Assembly: GCA_003644265.1 (NCBI GenBank) | Contig: QNBX01000223.1 | Coordinates: forward strand, 1-6,088 | DNA from: Planctomycetota bacterium | GTDB lineage: Bacteria; Planctomycetota; B15-G4 | Direction of reading: 5' to 3' | Length of the DNA stretch: 6,088 nt | Shown: piece by piece, positions 1-5,404 of the stretch | How the letters are laid out: each line of letters opens with the position of its first letter | How positions within the stretch are numbered: the first letter of the stretch is position 1 | The notes under the pieces: model-generated | The model's input: only the letters and a program-made list of their open reading frames with translations | Database searches by the model: none | Told to the model about the DNA's origin: nothing | Made by a program: the position numbers and the translations under genes

Positions 1-418
1 CGCGCGGCACATCCTCGGCACGCAGTCGGTCGATGGTGCCGGTCGCGGTCAGCATGGCGCGGTTCTCGCCCGTGCCCAGGTGCACCGTGGCCCCGGTCGG
101 GATGACCTCGTCGATCGTGATGGTCGATGTGTCCACGCCCCGGTCCCGCAGGGCTTCGAGGATGGCGTGGCCGAGGATGTCATTGCCGACCACCCCACCG
201 TGAGCCACTCTGAGGCCCAATCGGGCGACGCCGCAGGCCGTGATGGACGACGAGCCGCCGACCGTCATCTTGATCGTGCCGACGTACTTCTCGACCTGCC
301 CGAACTCCGGCACCACATCCGCGTCGATGACGAGGATGTCCGGATTGACGTCACCGATGACGTAGAGGTCGGTTTCGCGCTCCGGCGTGTCAGTCACCTG
401 CTCCGGCGTGTCAGTCAC
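1..418 (-). CDS. PfkB-family sugar kinase, N-terminal part (cut by window edge)
   Basis: Reading leftward from GTG at 418, 139 codons are visible before the left edge cuts the gene, so the C-terminal catalytic half (GAGD motif) is not seen. The translation opens a ribokinase-type fold: a VIGDVNPDILV strand (residues 20-30), the substrate-side glycine pair in TVGGSSSITACGVARLG (52-68), then GGVVGNDILG (74-83). The family (PF00294) phosphorylates sugars or sugar phosphates with ATP in the cytoplasm. The GTG overlaps the upstream aldolase stop by 8 bp (GTGACTGA), implying translational coupling. A 21-nt tandem duplication gives a second in-frame GTG at 397, so the N-terminus could be seven residues shorter. 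By context it probably phosphorylates the ketose phosphate made by the SIS enzyme, like a tagatose-6-phosphate kinase, supplying the adjacent aldolase. The family call is secure; the substrate is inferred. Confidence 0.9.
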   Translation of the reverse strand, partial: MTDTPEQVTDTPERETDLYVIGDVNPDILVIDADVVPEFGQVEKYVGTIKMTVGGSSSITACGVARLGLRVAHGGVVGNDILGHAILEALRDRGVDTSTITIDEVIPTGATVHLGTGENRAMLTATGTIDRLRAEDVPR

Positions 419-419
419 C
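379..419. repeat. Tandem 20-nt duplication (period 21) over the kinase start
   Basis: Positions 379-398 and 400-419 are identical over 20 nt with a period of 21 nt. On the minus strand each copy contains GTGACTGACACGCCGGAG, so the kinase N-terminus reads VTDTPEQ then VTDTPER. The period equals seven codons, so the frame is kept and the start codon is duplicated. The first copy also contains the aldolase stop codon (411-413). Confidence 0.9.
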
Positions 420-1394
420 CGTACAACCCGGATAGCCGGTGTACCAGCCTTCGCCGGGCTCAGCCTGGTCGAGCAGGGGAGAGCGCTCGCGCCACGGCCG
501 GGCCTCGCTGTCGACGATGTCCACGAGCCGCTGCATTCGGGCCACGCCCTCCGATGCTAGCCAGGTATCACGCTCGGCGCCGACCATGGTGGCGCCTTCC
601 TTCCATACCGAGCGACCCACCAGCACGCCCGATGCGCCGGCCGCGCAGGCGACCTCGGTCTGGGCCTCGAAGGTGGCGTCATCAACGCCGGCCGAGAGGA
701 TGGCCCAGGGGATGGCAGACGCCTCCTCGAGCTCAGCGCAGGCTTCCTTCCAGCGGGTCCTGTCGGAAACCGAGGCGTCGTAGGGGAACTCGCACTTGAG
801 CACGTCGCCACCGAGCGCGGTGAGCCGGCGGGCTGTGCGCACCACCACGTCGCGGCGGGCGTCGTCGGTCAGCTTGGCCTCGTTCTCGTCGATGGGGAAG
901 CCCAGCGTCTCGAGGAACAGCGGCAGATCGGAGTCGGCGCAGCACTCGGCGACCTCGATGAGCAGGCGCTCCTGGTCCTCGGCGTTGGCAGCATCGGGGT
1001 GGTAGTAGAGCAGCAGTTTCACCGCGTCCCCGCCAAGTCGCTTGATCTGGGACACGCTCCAGCCGGGCAAGATGCGGCTCTGTCGGGCTATCGGAGAGCC
1101 CTCGTAGCCGCTCTTCTCGACCGCCACGAGCAGTCCGCAGCCTGATGGCAGCGAGCCGTCGGCCACGGCCGGACCGGCGCCGAGGTCGGGGTCCAGGAGG
1201 ATGCCGCTGGCAGTGCCGGCGATGGCGCGCACGATGGAGCGCTTCACGTCCACCATCAGCTCGTAGGTGACCGAGCCGGGGTCATCCGGGCCGAGCATGC
1301 GGCGCAGGTTGTTACGATGATCAAGCGCCAGGACCGAGAACGTGCCCTTGTCAGAGGCACAGGCGTCCAGGCCGCGAAGTGTGCCGAGCCTCAC
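411..1394 (-). CDS. LacD/DeoC-type class I aldolase (tagatose-1,6-bisphosphate aldolase-like)
   Basis: A 327-residue cytoplasmic enzyme starting at GTG 1394, with GGAGG at 1403-1407 (minus strand) eight nt upstream. It matches the class I LacD/YihT aldolase group (PF01791), which cleaves ketose 1,6-bisphosphates or 6-sulfofructose 1-phosphate into DHAP and an aldehyde. Visible motifs: LALDHRNNLRRML (residues 22-34), the barrel strand AVKLLLYYHPD (124-134, K126), LFLETL (159-164, E162) and GGDVLKCEFP (195-204). K200 aligns with the Schiff-base lysine of LacD. SAGVDD (234-239) and GVLVGRSVW (256-264) resemble the C-terminal phosphate-binding strands. The length is typical of LacD. It is the first gene of the leftward unit and is coupled to a PfkB kinase, supporting a kinase-aldolase pair. 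Tagatose/fructose bisphosphate is the likeliest substrate; a sulfosugar phosphate cannot be excluded. Confidence 0.9.
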   Translation of the reverse strand: MRLGTLRGLDACASDKGTFSVLALDHRNNLRRMLGPDDPGSVTYELMVDVKRSIVRAIAGTASGILLDPDLGAGPAVADGSLPSGCGLLVAVEKSGYEGSPIARQSRILPGWSVSQIKRLGGDAVKLLLYYHPDAANAEDQERLLIEVAECCADSDLPLFLETLGFPIDENEAKLTDDARRDVVVRTARRLTALGGDVLKCEFPYDASVSDRTRWKEACAELEEASAIPWAILSAGVDDATFEAQTEVACAAGASGVLVGRSVWKEGATMVGAERDTWLASEGVARMQRLVDIVDSEARPWRERSPLLDQAEPGEGWYTGYPGCTGD

Positions 1395-1472
1395 GGCAGC
1401 TTCCTCCCTGTGTGTCGATGGGCCCCGTCGTCAGGGGCCGCCGTCCGGATGCTACCATCGCCGGCGCCGGAC

Positions 1473-1488
1473 ATACGGACGTCCGTAT
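1473..1488. promoter_or_regulatory. Operator candidate 1: perfect 16-bp palindrome
   Basis: ATACGGACGTCCGTAT is a perfect inverted repeat with no central spacer. Its core CGGACGTCCGTA (1476-1487) recurs exactly at 1519-1530. A homodimeric GntR/HutC regulator encoded next to it would bind such a site. The sequence differs from the DasR/NagR box (TGGTCTAGACCA) although the overall shape is similar. It sits just upstream of the rightward TTGACA and within the spacer of the proposed leftward promoter. Confidence 0.7.
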
Positions 1489-1493
1489 CTCCC

Positions 1494-1499
1494 TTGACA
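1494..1499 (+). promoter_or_regulatory. TTGACA -35-like element for the gntR operon
   Basis: A perfect TTGACA hexamer faces gntR, between the two operator candidates. No good -10 hexamer is present 16-18 nt downstream, where the sequence is ACCGGA-like, so only the -35 half is supported. The second operator falls where the -10/+1 region would be, consistent with autorepression. Confidence 0.35.
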
Positions 1500-1518
1500 A
1501 TCGTGGCACCATGATGAC

Positions 1519-1530
1519 CGGACGTCCGTA
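1519..1530. promoter_or_regulatory. Operator candidate 2: repeat of the palindrome core
   Basis: CGGACGTCCGTA repeats the core of the upstream 16-bp palindrome. Ten of its bases (1519-1528, CGGACGTCCG) are self-complementary, and a further ACGTCC follows at 1530-1535. The offset between copies is 43 bp, close to four helical turns, so two dimers would lie on the same DNA face. It precedes the preferred gntR start at 1589, which keeps it outside the coding region. Confidence 0.55.
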
Positions 1531-1588
1531 CGTCCTGATGTCGAGCACGCCGGCGCCCGGATCTGGGGTCGGCCGGGAGGAGCAGCGC

Positions 1589-2317
1589 GTGGCGGTCGAG
1601 GCCGGGGGAACGCCCCTCTATCGACGCATCCAGTCCGATCTGCGTGAGCGCGTGGCCAGCGGTGAGTTGGCGCCCGGCGCCCAGGTGGAGACGGAGCTGG
1701 AGCTGATGGCGCGCCATGGCGTCAGCCGTGCCACCGTCCGTCAGGCCCTCGCGGGGCTGGTCTCCGAGGGATTGCTGGAGATACGCCGCGGACGTGGCAC
1801 GTTCGTGCATGGATCCGCGCTGGAGCACCGTCTCGGTGGCTTCTACACCTTCAGCCGCGAGATCGAGCGGCATGGCATGCGCCCCGGCACCCGCGTTCGT
1901 GGCATCGGCGTGGAGCGGGCAGCCGACGACGTCGCCGACGGCCTTGGCTTGGCGCCCGACACACCGGTCGTGGCACTTTCCCGCGTCCGCCTCGCCGATG
2001 AGCAGGCCATCGTGTCCGAGACCAGCTACCTGCCCGCGGCCCGCTTCAAGGGGCTCGAGGAGGTCGACTTCTCCACCGCCAGTCAGTATGAGACGCTGAC
2101 GACCACCTTCGGCGTGCGACCGGTGCGGGCCCGCGAGACCTTCGTGCCCGTGCTGCTCGACGACGATGACGCGGCCGTCCTCGGCGGCGCTACCGGCGAC
2201 CCGGTGCTGAGCGTCGAACGCACCACCTACGACGCCGACGATCTGATCATCGAGTTCTGCCAATCCATCCTCCGCGCCGATCGCTACCGCTACTCGGTCG
2301 AGCTGCGCGACGTTTGA
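1589..2317 (+). CDS. GntR/HutC-family transcriptional regulator with UTRA domain
   Basis: A 242-residue DNA-binding regulator. Residues 8-73 form the GntR winged helix: TPLYRRIQSDLRERVASG, then SRATVRQALAGLVSEGLL (46-63) as the recognition region and RRGRGTFV (66-73) as the wing. From about residue 84 comes a UTRA ligand-binding domain (GFYTFSREIERHG, SRVRLADEQAI, ETSYLPAARF, ending DRYRYSVEL), which in HutC-group proteins binds small effectors such as sugar phosphates. The start is GTG 1589, because GGGAGGAG (1575-1582) lies eight nt before it and the length then fits the family. In-frame ATGs at 1511, 1514 and 1538 would add a low-complexity tail and put the second operator inside the gene. 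It probably represses both divergent units through the nearby palindromes. The effector is unknown; a phosphorylated amino sugar is a guess from context. Confidence 0.93.
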   Translation: MAVEAGGTPLYRRIQSDLRERVASGELAPGAQVETELELMARHGVSRATVRQALAGLVSEGLLEIRRGRGTFVHGSALEHRLGGFYTFSREIERHGMRPGTRVRGIGVERAADDVADGLGLAPDTPVVALSRVRLADEQAIVSETSYLPAARFKGLEEVDFSTASQYETLTTTFGVRPVRARETFVPVLLDDDDAAVLGGATGDPVLSVERTTYDADDLIIEFCQSILRADRYRYSVELRDV

Positions 2318-2336
2318 TCCCTGCACAGGAGCATCC

Positions 2337-3392
2337 ATGACCACGCCCCAGACCCTCTCTGCCGCCGACATCCGTGAGCGCGTCACTGCGACCACGCCCT
2401 GGCGCGAAGCCAGCACCGGAGGCGAGGCCATCGCGGCTGCGCTCAAGGTCGCGCGGTCGGCGTCACAGGACATCGTCGACCGCCTCGACGGCGCCTCCCG
2501 CATCGTCATCACCGGCGCCGGCTCGTCGTTGTACATCTCACAGGTGGCGGCCTTCTCGATGCGTGCCCGCGCCAACCTGCCCGCCGAGGCCCAACCGCTG
2601 TCCGAGGTGCTCCTGCAGCCCGACGCCGTCTTCGCCGGTCAGTCGCTGGCCGACCAACCCGTCATCGTTGTCTCCCGCTCGGGCTCGACCACCGAAGCAC
2701 TGGAGGTCATCAAGGCTGCCCAGGCCCGCGGTCAGTACACCATCGCGGTCACCTGTCGCCCACACGCGCCCATGGCCGGCCTGGCCGATGCCACGTTGGC
2801 GGTACCCGAGGGCGATGAGGAAGCCATCGTGATGACGCGCTCGTTCGCGTCGCAGACCGCGCTGCTGATGCGTCTCGGTGCCCGTCTCGGTGATGAGGCC
2901 TTCGCTGCCGACCTCGATGCCATGCCGGACCAGTGGCCGGGCCTCGCTCCCTGGATCGAGCAGGCCTTCGAGCTGGCCGCCACGAACCCATCGCGCCTCA
3001 TCGTGCTCGGTGGTGGCGCTGCCTTCGGGCTCGCCAACGAGGCGGTGCTGAAGGCGACCGAGATGAGCCAGGTCCCTGCCTCTGCATTCCATCCGCTCGA
3101 GTTTCGCCACGGGCCCATGTCCGTGTGTGAGCCGGGTGTGATCGTGGTCGGTATCCTGGGTGGATCGTCGGAGGAAACAGAGCGGCGCGTCATCGAGGAG
3201 ACGGCGGTCCTGGGCGCGACCACGCTGCTGTTCGGTCCTGACGGTCCCGGCGCCGATCTGGATGAGATCGCCCGACTTCCGCTGGTGCTGCACGTACTGC
3301 AGGCCCTGGCGCTGGGTATCGCCGTTGGTCGGGGCCTTGATCCCGAGTCACCCCGGCACCTCGACCAGGTCGTCGTGATCGACGACCAGTAG
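2337..3392 (+). CDS. Tandem-SIS sugar-phosphate isomerase/deaminase (GlmS isomerase-domain/AgaS-like)
   Basis: A 351-residue cytoplasmic enzyme starting at ATG 2337, with AGGAG (2327-2331) five nt upstream and 19 bp after gntR. It has two SIS domains (PF01380). The first (about 45-185) has GAGSSLYISQ (60-69) and VSRSGSTTEA (112-121), the phosphosugar-binding serine loop. The second (about 215-345) has GGGAAFGLANEAVLKATEMS (225-244) and FRHGPMS (256-262), and the tail reads DPESPRHLD (335-343). E242 and H258 keep the 16-residue spacing of the GlmS catalytic pair E488/H504. No N-terminal glutaminase domain exists, so it cannot use glutamine as GlmS does. The position of the GlmS ring-opening lysine (K603) is Q344. 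This favours a catabolic aldose-ketose isomerase or amino-sugar-phosphate deaminase, as in AgaS or archaeal GlmD. A fructosamine deglycase is an alternative. Confidence 0.88.
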   Translation: MTTPQTLSAADIRERVTATTPWREASTGGEAIAAALKVARSASQDIVDRLDGASRIVITGAGSSLYISQVAAFSMRARANLPAEAQPLSEVLLQPDAVFAGQSLADQPVIVVSRSGSTTEALEVIKAAQARGQYTIAVTCRPHAPMAGLADATLAVPEGDEEAIVMTRSFASQTALLMRLGARLGDEAFAADLDAMPDQWPGLAPWIEQAFELAATNPSRLIVLGGGAAFGLANEAVLKATEMSQVPASAFHPLEFRHGPMSVCEPGVIVVGILGGSSEETERRVIEETAVLGATTLLFGPDGPGADLDEIARLPLVLHVLQALALGIAVGRGLDPESPRHLDQVVVIDDQ

Positions 3393-3397
3393 CCACC

Positions 3398-3799
3398 TTG
3401 CTCCGCTTCGACCTGTCGACGAGCCGGCCCACGCAGGCCATCGACATCACGCACCTCTTTGCCTCGCGTGAGTGGCCCGATGGCTTGCTGCTGGCCTCGG
3501 TCGAGCACACCACCGCGGCCATCTTCCTGGGCGAATCGGGGTCCGAGATGTTCGCGGACTACGAGCGTGTTGCGGCCGGCCTGGTCGAGCAGTACGGACC
3601 CTGGCAGCACGAGACCTGGAACCCGGGCAACGCCCAGTCCCACGTGCTGTCCAGCTTCATCGGCACGCAACTGCTGTTGCCCATCAGTGGCGGCGGCCTT
3701 GATGTCGGAACCTGGCAGAGGGTCATCTTCCTGGAGCTGGATGGCCCGCGCCAGCGCTCCATCGCGGTGGCGAGCCTGGGCGCCCGGCCACTGCGGTAG
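3398..3799 (+). CDS. yjbQ: YjbQ/UPF0047-family protein
   Basis: A 133-residue protein of the YjbQ family (PF01894), whose true function is unsettled; databases often name it secondary thiamine-phosphate synthase from weak activity. Landmarks: IDITHLF (15-21), VEHTTAAIFLGES (35-47), AQSHVLSSFIG (79-89), LPISGGGLDVGTWQRVIFLE (94-113) and DGPRQR (115-120). The conserved histidines (H37, H82), E46, GTWQ (104-107) and E113 are present, so a metal/active-site pocket is probably intact. The start is TTG 3398, five bp after the SIS stop with no clear ribosome binding site. No in-frame ATG or GTG lies nearby, so translation probably depends on coupling to the SIS gene. Its place inside the sugar operon suggests a role in that pathway rather than thiamine synthesis. 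The family call is firm; the role is unknown. Confidence 0.92.
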   Translation: MLRFDLSTSRPTQAIDITHLFASREWPDGLLLASVEHTTAAIFLGESGSEMFADYERVAAGLVEQYGPWQHETWNPGNAQSHVLSSFIGTQLLLPISGGGLDVGTWQRVIFLELDGPRQRSIAVASLGARPLR

Positions 3800-3826
3800 C
3801 GGCGGCCGATGTTGAAGGAGGCAGAT

Positions 3827-4531
3827 ATGCGCGTGATGGCGATCGGTGCTCATCCCGACGACCTTGAGATCCTGTGTGCGGGGACGCTGGCCCGGTACGT
3901 CGCCGAGGGGCATGCCGTCACCATGTGCCACATCGCGCGTGGCGACCGCGGGTCCTACGAGCACACCCGCGAGGAGATCGCGACGATCCGCGACGGAGAA
4001 GCGCGCCGGGCCGCCGAGCTGATCGGTGCTGAGTACCTGGCGCTCGGTGTCGCCGACGGCGAGGTCAACGCGTCCGATCCGGGGCAGCGGGAGATCGTGG
4101 CCGAGGCGGTCCGGGTGGCCCGGCCGGACGTCGTGCTTGCACACGCCCCCAACGACTACATGACCGATCATGTCGAGGCCTCACGGCTGGCGCTCGACTC
4201 GAGTTTCCTGGCCACGCTCCCGCTGTTCGAGACCGAGTCGCCACACCTCGAGAACGTGCCGGCCCTGGCCTACATGGAGACCGTCACCGGGAACGACTTC
4301 GTACCCACCGAGTTCGTCGACATCTCCGGCTTCATCGAGACCAAGCTGACCATGCTCTCGAAGCATGAGAGCCAGTTGCGATGGCTGGCCGACCACGATG
4401 GCGTCGACATGCTGGACCAGATTCGCACGGTGTCGCGGTTTCGCGGACTGCAGTGCGGTGTCGAGTACGCCGAGGGGTTCATCCCCTGCAACGTCTGGTT
4501 GCGAGCCCGGGCGAACCGCTTCCTGCCCTGA
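3827..4531 (+). CDS. PIG-L-family zinc deacetylase
   Basis: A 234-residue LmbE/PIG-L enzyme (PF02585), the family that includes GlcNAc-PI, mycothiol-precursor (MshB) and bacillithiol-precursor deacetylases and archaeal diacetylchitobiose deacetylase. The signature AHPDD lies at residues 8-12. H9 and D12 are expected zinc ligands, D11 the catalytic base and H115 in YMTDH (111-115) the third ligand. Other matches are ARGDRGSY (37-44), IRDGEARRAAELIG (54-67) and RPDVVLAHAPND (99-110). The start is ATG 3827, five nt after AAGGAGG (3815-3821). An in-frame ATG at 3809 lies upstream of that site and is unlikely. No signal peptide or membrane segment is seen, so it acts on a cytoplasmic substrate. 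As the last gene of the unit it probably deacetylates the N-acetylated sugar, or its phosphate, before the SIS step. A thiol-cofactor role is less likely, since no such genes are near. Confidence 0.92.
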   Translation: MRVMAIGAHPDDLEILCAGTLARYVAEGHAVTMCHIARGDRGSYEHTREEIATIRDGEARRAAELIGAEYLALGVADGEVNASDPGQREIVAEAVRVARPDVVLAHAPNDYMTDHVEASRLALDSSFLATLPLFETESPHLENVPALAYMETVTGNDFVPTEFVDISGFIETKLTMLSKHESQLRWLADHDGVDMLDQIRTVSRFRGLQCGVEYAEGFIPCNVWLRARANRFLP

Positions 4532-4557
4532 GCCCGGGCCCGGGCCCGGGGTCGCTC
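4532..4557. terminator. GC-rich inverted repeat between convergent operons (candidate terminator)
   Basis: Directly after the PIG-L stop, 4533-4550 is three tandem CCCGGG units, an 18-bp perfect self-complementary stretch. It is flanked by GAGC (4530-4533) and GCTC (4554-4557). The site lies in the 36-bp gap between two convergent genes, where a bidirectional terminator is expected. There is no U tract, so it is not a classical intrinsic terminator. Confidence 0.4.
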
Positions 4558-4567
4558 GCCTGGAGGG

Positions 4568-5029
4568 TCAATCGAGGAAGAGATCCAGGCCGATCAGGAT
4601 CGAACCGGTGATGAGCACGGCGTAGACGAAGACGCTGATGACCGAGGCGACCAGGAACGGCCGCGAGGCCATGCCCAGCCCCTTGGCTGCTAGCGCCATG
4701 GTCCAGACGCCGAGGAGGGGCGTAGCGACGAAGACCAACGCCACGCCATAGCGGGAGAGAAGACGCTCGACACGCTCCCGGCGCAGCTTGGCCAGCCAGT
4801 GGTCGACTCGGTCGACGCGGCGCAGGCGCTCATAGCCGAAATCGATCAGGAACAGCGGCACGATGTTGCCCAGCGCCGACCAGACGGTCGCCGAGATGGG
4901 GTCAAGCCCGGCCGCCAGCCCGACGGGGATGGCGACGTAGATCTCGAATAGCGGGAAGAAGCCGACGAACCAGGCTAGCGCCGCCGCCGCGAGGTAGTTG
5001 ACGACGCTCGACCGGGCAGGGCTTCGCGA
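4568..5029 (-). CDS. Small multidrug export-family membrane protein (COG2426), start codon unresolved
   Basis: The open frame from the TGA at 5032-5030 down to the TGA at 4568-4570 encodes up to 153 residues, matching the Sm_multidrug_ex family (PF06695), whose transport function is only putative. The first membrane segment runs through LAWFVGFFPLFEIYVAIPVG, with the conserved P-x-x-E and IP signature. SALGNIVPLFLIDFG follows, then a charged cytoplasmic linker rich in R and D, then YGVALVFVATPLLGVWTMAL and a last hydrophobic helix near the C-terminus. The conserved frame has no ATG, GTG or TTG before the first helix. The first GTG is at 4861, inside the GN-I-V-P motif, and starting there would remove the signature helix. 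Candidates are near-cognate GTC codons at 5005 and 5002, or an indel or sequencing error upstream. It lies just downstream of the ABM gene, so coupling is possible. The family is clear; integrity is uncertain. Confidence 0.75.
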   Translation of the reverse strand, partial: SRSPARSSVVNYLAAAALAWFVGFFPLFEIYVAIPVGLAAGLDPISATVWSALGNIVPLFLIDFGYERLRRVDRVDHWLAKLRRERVERLLSRYGVALVFVATPLLGVWTMALAAKGLGMASRPFLVASVISVFVYAVLITGSILIGLDLFLD

Positions 5030-5033
5030 TCAG

Positions 5034-5384
5034 TTAGCGGGTGATGCCGCCGAGGCGCTCGTAGTGGACGGTCTCGACATCCTTCAGTTCCGCCCAGAGG
5101 TCTTCGTTGACGTCACCGATGACGGCGATCTTGACCTTGTCCAACGTGTCGAACAGGGCCGGCACCAGGTCGGCCACGTGGCGGTTGTGAAACACGAAGG
5201 CGTCGGCATCCTTGAATACCTCGATGTTCACGTTCTTCGTGCCATCGGCCGTGAGGAAGAACTCGTAGCGCAGCGTGCCCGGCTCCTCTTGCGTCTTGGC
5301 GAAGAGCGGCGCGGCGGCGGCCTTGAAGTCGTCAGTGCGACCGGGCTTGATGTCGAACTCGACGAACAGTGTGGTCTCAGCCAT
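5034..5384 (-). CDS. Antibiotic-biosynthesis-monooxygenase (ABM) fold protein
   Basis: A 116-residue protein starting at ATG 5384, with GGAGG (5395-5391) six nt upstream and 20 nt after the methyltransferase stop. It matches the dimeric ferredoxin-like ABM fold (PF03992, YgiN-like): the first strand is TLFVEFDIKPG (5-15), followed by a helix, then EEPGTLRYEFF (33-43), VNIEVFKDADAFVFHNRHV (52-70) with H66, and a C-terminal helix and strand. The family includes heme-degrading and quinol mono-oxygenases, but most small stand-alone members have no known reaction. It lies between an RNA methyltransferase and a membrane protein, a mixed context that does not indicate a substrate. Family confidence is high; the domain name should not be read as a proven role in antibiotic biosynthesis. 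Confidence 0.85.
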   Translation of the reverse strand: MAETTLFVEFDIKPGRTDDFKAAAAPLFAKTQEEPGTLRYEFFLTADGTKNVNIEVFKDADAFVFHNRHVADLVPALFDTLDKVKIAVIGDVNEDLWAELKDVETVHYERLGGITR

Positions 5385-5404
5385 GGGATCCCTCCGTTTG
5401 GTTT

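Larger units (their letters stand above)
1470..1500 (-). promoter_or_regulatory. Possible leftward promoter of aldolase-kinase unit
   Basis: On the minus strand TTGTCA (1500-1495) is followed after 19 nt by TATGTC (1475-1470), a sigma70-like pair with a long spacer. It would place transcription start about 70 nt before the aldolase GTG. The 16-bp palindrome lies across the spacer, where a bound repressor would block RNA polymerase. The match is weak on spacing and on the -10 hexamer. Confidence 0.35.
1395..1588. promoter_or_regulatory. Divergent control region between aldolase and gntR genes
   Basis: This 194-bp stretch separates the two divergent start codons and is the longest non-coding stretch in the window. 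It contains a strong ribosome binding site at each end, two related palindromes and a TTGACAA element readable as a -35 on either strand. The GntR gene lies at its right border, so autoregulation plus control of the leftward aldolase-kinase unit is the natural reading. No other conserved RNA structure was recognised by eye. Confidence 0.75.

Noticed and set aside
80..799. 239-codon plus-strand open frame
   Set aside because: It is antisense to the PfkB kinase and aldolase, and its R/P-rich tail is typical of a shadow frame.
1461..1470. CCGGCGCCGG palindrome in the control region
   Set aside because: Short GC-only palindromes are common by chance in DNA of this composition, and it does not share the ACGGACGTCCGT core.
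1511..1588. ATG 1511/1514 or 1538 as the gntR start
   Set aside because: These starts lack a good ribosome binding site, would encode an operator sequence and add a low-complexity tail. GTG 1589 has GGGAGGAG at ideal spacing and gives the family length.
1391..2575. Long 394-codon open frame on the minus strand over the gntR gene
   Set aside because: It is antisense to a gene with clear GntR-UTRA homology, and its translation shows no recognisable domain. Long antisense frames are expected in GC-rich coding DNA.
2337..3392. Complete glucosamine-fructose-6-phosphate aminotransferase (GlmS)
   Set aside because: The protein has only the two SIS domains; the glutaminase domain is absent, and upstream sequence is the gntR gene.
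3398..3799. Thiamine-phosphate synthase assignment for YjbQ
   Set aside because: The name rests on weak activity in the family; no thiamine gene or TPP riboswitch was seen nearby, and the context is sugar catabolism.
3809..3826. ATG 3809 as the PIG-L start
   Set aside because: It precedes the AAGGAGG ribosome binding site, which fits ATG 3827 at five-nt spacing; the protein then begins right before the first strand and AHPDD motif.
2732..4171. 479-codon open frame on the minus strand over SIS, YjbQ and PIG-L genes
   Set aside because: It spans three well-supported genes antisense, lacks domain features and has an arginine/alanine/proline/serine-rich shadow composition.
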